Source: a virus. Taken from it: 25,748 bases of DNA. The number at the start of each line of letters is the position of its first letter. Within the stretch, counting starts at the first letter, position 1. Of the stretch, positions 21,669 to 25,748 are shown piece after piece. Where the stretch lies: IMG/VR virus record IMGVR_UViG_3300047481_000260, positions 1 to 25,748 of that record; one strand, written 5' to 3'. The notes below the pieces were generated by a model. That model was not told the origin of the DNA. It saw nothing but the letters and a program-made list of their open reading frames with translations, and did no database searches. Made by a program: the position numbers and the translations under genes.

Positions 21669-23345
21669 ATGGATATAGACCCCCGCCTAAAGGATTTTCG
21701 TAATTTTTTGTATATTGTCTGGAAGCATCTTCATTTACCAGACCCAACCCCTATTCAATACGATATTGCAAACAAAATTCAAAACGGACCAAAACGGCAA
21801 GTTGTAGAGGCGTTTCGAGGGGTGGGTAAAAGCTGGATTACTTCTGCCTTTGTTGTTCACCAGTTATTGCTAGACCCTACCCTTAACTTTCTTGTTGTGT
21901 CTGCCAGCAAAAACCGAGCAGACGATTTTTCAACATTTACCCTTCGGCTTATTCAAGAAATACCCATTCTTCAGCATCTTATCCCAAAAGAGACACAGCG
22001 TAGCTCCAAGATTGCTTTTGACGTTGGACCCGCCCCTGCCGCTCACGCCCCCAGCGTAAAGAGTGTCGGTATTACAGGACAGATTACTGGAAGCCGTGCA
22101 GACGTGGTTATTGCCGATGACGTGGAAAGCTTAAACAACTCCCTAACTCAAGGTATGCGGGACAGGTTGGGTGAAACCATCAAGGAGTTTGAGGCCGTTT
22201 TAAAGCCAAGCGGACGCATTCTTTTCTTAGGCACTCCGCAGACCGAGATGAGCATTTACAACCAGCTTCCAGAGCGAGGCTACGAAGTTCAAATATGGCC
22301 TTCGAGGTATCCAACAACTGCTCAGATGTCTGGGTATGGAAATCGGCTTGCTCCGACAATTTCAAAAAGTCTTGAGGATGATCCTTCATTGGCTGGTAAA
22401 CCTACTGATCCGTTGCGTTTCAATGAGGACGATCTGCTTGAACGTGAGCTTTCCTACGGCAAAACTGGGTTTGCCTTGCAGTTTATGTTGGATACTAGGT
22501 TATCTGACATAGATCGTTACCCATTAAAGTTATCCGATTTAATTGTAATGGCAATCAACCCCGAACTTGGACCAAGCAAAGTCGTATGGGCAACCAGCCC
22601 CGAACTGGCTTGGAACGACCTGCCTTGCGTTGGTTTGGCTGGGGACAGGTACTACAGACCGATGCAGACCATTGGTGAATGGACTCCCTACACAGGATCG
22701 GTGATGGCTATAGACCCATCTGGCCGAGGCAAGGATGAGACAGGGTATGCAGTTGTCAAGATGCTAAACGGCCAGTTGTTTTTGACGGCTTCTGGTGGTT
22801 TTCGGGAAGGCTACAAAACCGAGAATCTTGAGATTTTGGCAAACGTGGCAAAACAACACAAAGTTAACTACATCATTGTGGAAGCCAACTTTGGAGACGG
22901 AATGTTTAGCCAGTTGCTTAAGCCTGTATTGGGAAAAATCTACCCTTGCACGATTGAAGAGGTACGCCACAGCCAACAAAAGGAAAAGCGCATTATAGAC
23001 ACTTTAGAGCCTGTATTAAATCAACACAGGTTAATTATAGATGCCAAGGTCATAGATGCCGATTACAAGTCAACCGCAAGCCTAGCCAGCGAAATTAAAG
23101 CCCAGTATCAGCTATTTTATCAGCTTTCCAGACTCACCAGGGACAGAGGCTCCCTTAGTCGGGATGACCGCCTTGATGCCCTTTCTATGGCTGTGGGATA
23201 CTGGGTGGAGCAAATGGCTAGAGACGTGGATATGGCTGTAAAAGAAGCCTATGCCGAAAAACTGGAAAAGGAGCTAGATACTTTTATGGATTCCATTTTT
23301 AAGTTGCAAGGGGGCAAAAAGCAGACAACTTGGATGAAAGTATGA
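21669..23345 (+). CDS. terL: Large terminase subunit, T7 gp19-like
   Basis: A 558-aa packaging motor (T7 gp19 is 586 aa). ATPase: Walker A R50-GVGKS-55 in AFRGVGKSW, Walker B VVIADD at about 146-151, and a GTPQ coupling motif at about 188. Nuclease: AIDPSGRGKDETG with D349, VEANFGDG with E405, and RLDALSMAVGYW with D503 as likely metal ligands. The chain looks complete and active. No strong SD is visible before the ATG. The 127-nt leader is structured. The stop overlaps the hydrolase gene (ATGA). Confidence 0.97.
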   Translation: MDIDPRLKDFRNFLYIVWKHLHLPDPTPIQYDIANKIQNGPKRQVVEAFRGVGKSWITSAFVVHQLLLDPTLNFLVVSASKNRADDFSTFTLRLIQEIPILQHLIPKETQRSSKIAFDVGPAPAAHAPSVKSVGITGQITGSRADVVIADDVESLNNSLTQGMRDRLGETIKEFEAVLKPSGRILFLGTPQTEMSIYNQLPERGYEVQIWPSRYPTTAQMSGYGNRLAPTISKSLEDDPSLAGKPTDPLRFNEDDLLERELSYGKTGFALQFMLDTRLSDIDRYPLKLSDLIVMAINPELGPSKVVWATSPELAWNDLPCVGLAGDRYYRPMQTIGEWTPYTGSVMAIDPSGRGKDETGYAVVKMLNGQLFLTASGGFREGYKTENLEILANVAKQHKVNYIIVEANFGDGMFSQLLKPVLGKIYPCTIEEVRHSQQKEKRIIDTLEPVLNQHRLIIDAKVIDADYKSTASLASEIKAQYQLFYQLSRLTRDRGSLSRDDRLDALSMAVGYWVEQMARDVDMAVKEAYAEKLEKELDTFMDSIFKLQGGKKQTTWMKV

Positions 23346-24289
23346 GAACACAGGTAGGGGACATCGTACCAAACAGCCATCGGTCAGTTATGAACAATTT
23401 TGAGCAATACAGCACCAAACGCACCCCACGTAAGCGGGTAGAGCCTATGCCGCTACGCCAGCCTGTACAGCAACCTACCCAACCCCAGCAACTCACCCAG
23501 CCAGAACCCGATGCCAGCCTCTCTATTGAGGATCAAGAGCGTCAACTGGTGTTTAAGACTATGCTAGGGTCTGAAATTAAGAATGTGCTTGCCGAGGCTT
23601 TAAAAGGGGCAAATTTAGCGCAGGGAACAGTTCAAAACAGCGTTTCAACGGCTGGTAGTGTCCCCACAGCGACCCAAAGCGCATATACAGGCACAGACCC
23701 CCTTTATTTGCGAAATGCTCGCCTTCTGGCTGGAACCAACCAATCCTTAAGCCAGGAACAGCAATTTGCTATGCGTAAGTTCGTCCAGAACTACCAGACC
23801 AATAAAGCTCGCTATGAGGCCGTAGCCCAAAAAACCGATATGCCCCCAGAGCTTATTGCCGCCCTGCATTGGCGGGAAAGCACAGGCAACTTTGGCACAT
23901 ACCTTCACCAAGGCGACCCGCTAGGCCAACCCGCACGGCGTATCCCCAACAATATCCCTGTATTCAACGATTGGGAAAGTGCCGCCATCCACGCCATAAA
24001 CCTTAAAAAAGGCATTCAGCAACGTTTTGGTATTACCAAGGCCACAGGCCAAAGCGACCCTGCCGCCCTGTCCACTTACGCCGAGTACTACAACGGCAAA
24101 GGCTACTTTAACAAAAGCCGTCCCTCTCCCTACGTCTTTAGCGGTACTTCCAGCTACCAATCGGGCAAGTACGTGGCAGACGGCAAGTACGATCCAAATG
24201 CTGTTGACAGGCAACTTGGGGTTTATAGTATGCTAAGTGATCTGTGGAGCCTCAATAGCCCCAAACCAGCCGTTGCTGGCTCCCAGTAA
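23342..24289 (+). CDS. Lysozyme-like peptidoglycan hydrolase (probable endolysin or virion lysin)
   Basis: A 315-aa protein using ATG 23342 (ATGA overlap); ATG 23330 would add four residues. The first ~120 residues are Pro/Gln-rich (VQQPTQPQQLTQPEPD) and disordered-looking. The catalytic-type domain has PPELIAALHWRESTGNFGTY (about 168-187), then LHQGDPLG and DWESAAIHAINLKKG, the pattern of a phage lysozyme-like hydrolase family with catalytic Glu in H-W-R-E-S (E179 here). No signal peptide or transmembrane start, so export would need a holin or virion delivery. Codons end in C more often than in the structural genes. Confidence 0.8.
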   Translation: MRTQVGDIVPNSHRSVMNNFEQYSTKRTPRKRVEPMPLRQPVQQPTQPQQLTQPEPDASLSIEDQERQLVFKTMLGSEIKNVLAEALKGANLAQGTVQNSVSTAGSVPTATQSAYTGTDPLYLRNARLLAGTNQSLSQEQQFAMRKFVQNYQTNKARYEAVAQKTDMPPELIAALHWRESTGNFGTYLHQGDPLGQPARRIPNNIPVFNDWESAAIHAINLKKGIQQRFGITKATGQSDPAALSTYAEYYNGKGYFNKSRPSPYVFSGTSSYQSGKYVADGKYDPNAVDRQLGVYSMLSDLWSLNSPKPAVAGSQ

Positions 24290-24301
24290 AAGGAGCTAAA
24301 A

Positions 24302-24505
24302 ATGAAAAAGTATATTATATTGGCGGTACTGATGCTTACCCCCACCCTCAACGCACAGGAGACGATGCGAGCCAACTGGGTGGGGAACCTACAGGACGAA
24401 TCGGGTACAATTCGGTATTTTAAAGGTAGCATCCGAGGCGTGGGCTGGATTAGCGCAGACAATGTTAGCGGTATGGAAAAGTACACGCCTAACCCGCTTC
24501 GGTAA
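24302..24505 (+). CDS. Small exported protein of unknown function
   Basis: A 67-aa precursor with a clean Sec signal peptide (MKKYIILAVLMLTPTLNA, probable cleavage after A18) and a ~49-aa mature part containing WVGNLQDESGTIRYFKGSIR and GVGWISADN. No lipobox and no cysteine. SD AAAGGAG about 5 nt before the ATG. Its place right after the hydrolase suggests a periplasmic role in lysis or in blocking superinfection, but there is no family evidence for either. Confidence 0.7.
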   Translation: MKKYIILAVLMLTPTLNAQETMRANWVGNLQDESGTIRYFKGSIRGVGWISADNVSGMEKYTPNPLR

Positions 24506-24514
24506 GAAAGCCTG

Positions 24515-24790
24515 TTGAAATTTTCAGATAACTTTCAAGGTCGCTCTCGCGAACTGAAAGTCTACAACGGCAGGGTCAAGATATACGTGGACGGCATCGT
24601 TATGTTCACGTTTAACCAAATAGATTTTAAAGGCTGGTACGCCTATAAGGACGATCACTCCCTTTACGGAATAGACATTTACCTGGTCGAATCCAGCGGC
24701 GGGTCGGGCGGGTCAACCATTATGCAAATTTCCTTTAAGACTAAGGAGAATTGGCTAGGGGTTCTGGAGCTTTTAGACAGGTACTTATAA
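24515..24790 (+). CDS. 91-aa hypothetical protein with TTG start
   Basis: The only sensible start is TTG 24515, with AAGAAAG upstream as a weak SD; the next in-frame ATG (24602) would remove 29 residues. Sequence LKVYNGRVKIYVDGIVMFTF, then FKGWYAYKDDHSLYGIDIYL, alternates strand-forming residues, with a Gly/Ser hairpin (SSGGSGGS) and a C-terminal helix (NWLGVLELLDRYL). This is a compact PH- or split-barrel-like layout I have seen in unnamed phage proteins. No function assigned. Last gene before the non-coding right-end region. Confidence 0.65.
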   Translation: MKFSDNFQGRSRELKVYNGRVKIYVDGIVMFTFNQIDFKGWYAYKDDHSLYGIDIYLVESSGGSGGSTIMQISFKTKENWLGVLELLDRYL

Positions 24791-24797
24791 CCCCCAT

Positions 24798-24840
24798 TCC
24801 CCTTCGGGGAGACCGACAATCCAATCAATAGGTTGTCCCC
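24798..24840 (+). promoter_or_regulatory. Two mutually exclusive hairpins after the last late gene
   Basis: Hairpin 1: TCCCC (24798-24802) pairs with GGGGA (24806-24810); the CUUCGG element makes it stable. Hairpin 2: GACAA-(T)-CC (24815-24822) pairs with GGTTGTC (24831-24837) around an 8-base loop. Its base can extend by pairing the GGG of hairpin 1 with CCC at 24838-24840, which would break hairpin 1. No T-run follows either. The layout is that of an attenuator or switch, unproven. Confidence 0.45.
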
Positions 24841-24852
24841 TCTGATAATACT
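24825..24852. repeat. 28-nt dispersed repeat, copy 2 (non-coding right end)
   Basis: 27/28 identical to 2119-2146 (only position 24830 differs, A for C), with the exact block at 24831-24852. Same strand orientation. Its left part forms the 3' arm of hairpin 2 above. Confidence 0.9.
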
Positions 24853-24861
24853 TAAGGTATG

Positions 24862-24895
24862 CTTTGGGTATCCCAAGGTTGTTAATCCTTTTTAT
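24862..24895 (+). terminator. Probable late-transcript terminator
   Basis: CTTTGGG pairs with CCCAAGG (one G.U) around a TAT loop at 24862-24878, followed by the T-rich stretch TTGTTAATCCTTTTTATT. The tail is not a pure T-run, so efficiency is uncertain. Suitable position to end the late operon after the 91-aa gene. Confidence 0.55.
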
Positions 24896-24980
24896 TATCC
24901 TTTGTACTCTTTTGTGTCTTTTTACACCTAATTTAGTTTGTGAGGGAGGTCTAAATTTAGAGAGTCCAAGGAGGGAGGTT

Positions 24981-25045
24981 TTACCTTTAGCTTACCTTTA
25001 GATAGCTTTGTAAAAGGCTATTAAAGGATGTAAAGGAGTAAAGAA
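24981..25045. repeat. Array of CCTTTA / TAAAGG short repeats
   Basis: TTACCTTTAG occurs at 24981-24990 and again at 24992-25001 (11-nt spacing). TAAAGG or TAAAG then follows at 25022, 25031 and 25039. T7 carries arrays of a similar heptamer (CCTAAAG) beside its terminal repeats, so the motif type and place are suggestive. Confidence 0.5.
24995..25027 (+). promoter_or_regulatory. Strong 14-bp hairpin with GUAA tetraloop
   Basis: CCTTTA-(G)-ATAGCTTT pairs with AAGGCTATTAAAGG around GTAA (25010-25013): 14 pairs, one bulged G, one G.U. A long helix in an untranslated leader resembles phage RNase III processing sites. No T-run follows, so it is not a terminator. Confidence 0.65.
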
Positions 25046-25072
25046 ATAAGATAAACCTTAATTAAACTTTAA

Positions 25073-25089
25073 GTTATCCTTTCGATAAC
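25073..25089 (+). other. Small perfect hairpin
   Basis: GTTATC pairs with GATAAC around a CTTTC loop. A short stem in A/T-rich DNA, in the leader of the 59-aa gene. It could equally be a small operator-like inverted repeat. Confidence 0.35.
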
Positions 25090-25147
25090 CGACTAAATAG
25101 CCTCTAGCGGCTTGTAGGGGGTGTGGAAAGATAAGGCTTAATGAATG

Positions 25148-25165
25148 CTTTTTGTAACCAAAAGG
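25148..25165 (+). promoter_or_regulatory. Hairpin covering the Shine-Dalgarno of the 59-aa gene
   Basis: CTTTTTG (25148-25154) pairs with CAAAAGG (25159-25165) around TAAC: seven pairs, one G.U. The 3' arm contains most of the AAAAGGAG ribosome-binding site for ATG 25179. A weak, A/U-rich stem of this kind could tune or gate translation. Confidence 0.5.
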
Positions 25166-25178
25166 AGTAACTCATTAA

Positions 25179-25358
25179 ATGAAAAACAATGAAAGTATTG
25201 GGACAAAGGTTGCCGAATCAAATCGCCAGCTTATGCAAAGGGAAAAACTTAAGAAGCTTTTGGGTTTGTCCAAGCTTTATCCCGAAAAGGGCTGGGAAGA
25301 GGAAATTAGGAAACAACCAGTTTATACTACAGGTGTGTCTTTTAGCGGTGGCCAATAG
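25179..25358 (+). CDS. 59-aa hypothetical protein with a strong ribosome-binding site
   Basis: ATG 25179 follows AAAAGGAG (25160-25167) at good spacing; stop TAG 25356-25358. The sequence opens MKNNESIGTKVAESNRQLMQ, then REKLKKLLGLSKLYPEKGW, EEEIRKQPVYTTGVSFSGGQ. Mostly charged helix with a short extended tail and no membrane segment or signal. It stands alone after a ~390-nt leader full of structure, so it begins a new transcription unit. No family recognised. A small early host-interaction protein at the start of the next genome copy is one possibility, but that is inference. Confidence 0.7.
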   Translation: MKNNESIGTKVAESNRQLMQREKLKKLLGLSKLYPEKGWEEEIRKQPVYTTGVSFSGGQ

Positions 25359-25748
25359 TATCAATGTTTTCAATCTTTACACGTCTTAAACAACGTGTTA
25401 AAATTTCCCAAATATTTTGGCAAAAAAATCTGAGCGAGTGTACATCGTAGAATTTTCCTGGTTCCCCCCATACCCCCTTATTTGCTCCTAACTTTAACGA
25501 TAAAGCGGGGGTCGCCCCATTCACTATCTGACCTAACTCGTTGACATTCAACAACTAGAAACGGACTCCAAATCCCTTTTTCTCCGTTGCCTAAAACTTT
25601 ATTGGTTTATGTCTTTTACCCTCTGCAAAAAGACCAGACCCAGAGCAACTAGAAAAGCAGGGGCAACCCTCAAAACACGACCCAGACCGCCCACAACTAT
25701 CATCCGACTATCACCAAACCCAAACCCCCACGCAATCGAGCGGAAAAG
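25359..25748. other. 390-nt stretch without a convincing gene
   Basis: Holds several modest inverted repeats: ACACGT...ACGTGT (25379-25398), CCAAA-TAT-TTTGG (25408-25420), CTTTA-ACGA-TAAAG (25492-25505) and GGGG-GTCG-CCCC (25507-25518). A TTGACA box at 25541 has no matching -10 at normal spacing. From about 25620 the plus strand is rich in A and C and poor in G and T, unlike the coding regions. Frames open to the window edge on both strands are short and lack ribosome-binding sites. Confidence 0.5.

Larger units (their letters stand above)
24791..25178. other. 388-nt non-coding, repeat- and hairpin-rich region (probable right-end control region)
   Basis: No convincing open frame on either strand. 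It contains, in order: two competing hairpins, the second copy of the 28-nt repeat, a terminator-like hairpin, a pyrimidine-rich tract (about 24880-24932), the perfect palindrome TCTAAATTTAGA (24950-24961), paired GAGGGAGGT repeats (24942 and 24971), repeated CCTTTA/TAAAGG motifs, a long GNRA-capped hairpin, and an SD-covering hairpin. Position after the lysis genes matches the right end of T7-like genomes, but no terminal repeat can be proven from this window. Confidence 0.6.

Noticed and set aside
25189-25389. 66-aa plus-strand frame
   Set aside because: Out of frame with the better-supported 59-aa gene at 25179, which has the SD; this one has none.
25342-25554. 70-aa minus-strand frame
   Set aside because: No SD, no recognisable features, overlaps hairpin-rich sequence.
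25541-25573. TTGACA box as a host promoter
   Set aside because: Perfect -35 hexamer but no acceptable -10 at 15-19 nt; the box is also part of a small inverted repeat GTTGA-CAT-TCAAC.
25599-25748. Minus-strand frame open to the window edge, with a hydrophobic stretch after a Met (VVGGLGRVL...FLVALGLVFLQ)
   Set aside because: Looks membrane-like, but the G/T-rich composition of this strand favours such residues, no ribosome-binding site is visible and the 5' end is outside the window.
25609-25748. Plus-strand frame from ATG 25609 to the edge
   Set aside because: No SD, low-complexity Arg/Pro/Thr composition, and other frames are also open in this skewed sequence.

Overview
The window is a late-gene segment of a lytic, T7-like podovirus of a Gram-negative host. 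It probably belongs to the Autographiviridae or a close relative. The basis is T7 gene order on one strand: portal, scaffold, major capsid, two tail tubular proteins, four internal virion proteins, tail fibre, small terminase, large terminase. The outer-membrane-type lipoprotein gene points to a Gram-negative host. No integrase, repressor, tRNA, CRISPR array or insertion sequence was seen. Host genus cannot be read from the sequence; several proteins resemble those of aquatic T7-like phages.

Layout. 1-450: end of an unknown gene and a small hypothetical gene. 455-4467: head module (portal, scaffold, major capsid), interrupted at 2791-3339 by three small membrane-associated genes that look like a holin-like protein plus a nested, frame-overlapping spanin-like pair. 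A clear intrinsic terminator at 4559-4581 follows the capsid gene, where T7 has T-phi. 4619-8143: tail tube and nozzle; the nozzle carries a carbohydrate-binding-like insert. 8136-15331: internal (ejection) proteins A to D in a tightly coupled operon. 15352-19337: tail fibre with two repeat arrays, a tail-chaperone-domain protein, and a second fibre or adhesin with YadA-like repeats. 19341-23345: holin-like protein, small terminase, two 202-aa proteins sharing a C-terminal module, three tiny genes (one HNH-like), a structured leader, and the large terminase. 23342-24790: lysozyme-like peptidoglycan hydrolase and two small unknown proteins, one of them exported.

24791-25748 is mostly non-coding and rich in structure: competing hairpins, a 28-nt near-perfect copy of a sequence inside the scaffold gene, a terminator-like hairpin, short repeats recalling the arrays beside T7 terminal repeats, a strong GNRA-capped hairpin, and an overlooked 59-aa gene whose ribosome-binding site sits in a hairpin. 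It is probably the right-end or genome-junction control region.

The genes cover virion assembly, genome ejection, DNA packaging and lysis. The points most worth following are the long repeat shared by the scaffold gene and the right end (a candidate phage promoter pair), the possible lysis cassette inside the head module, the twin 202-aa proteins, and the structured leaders.
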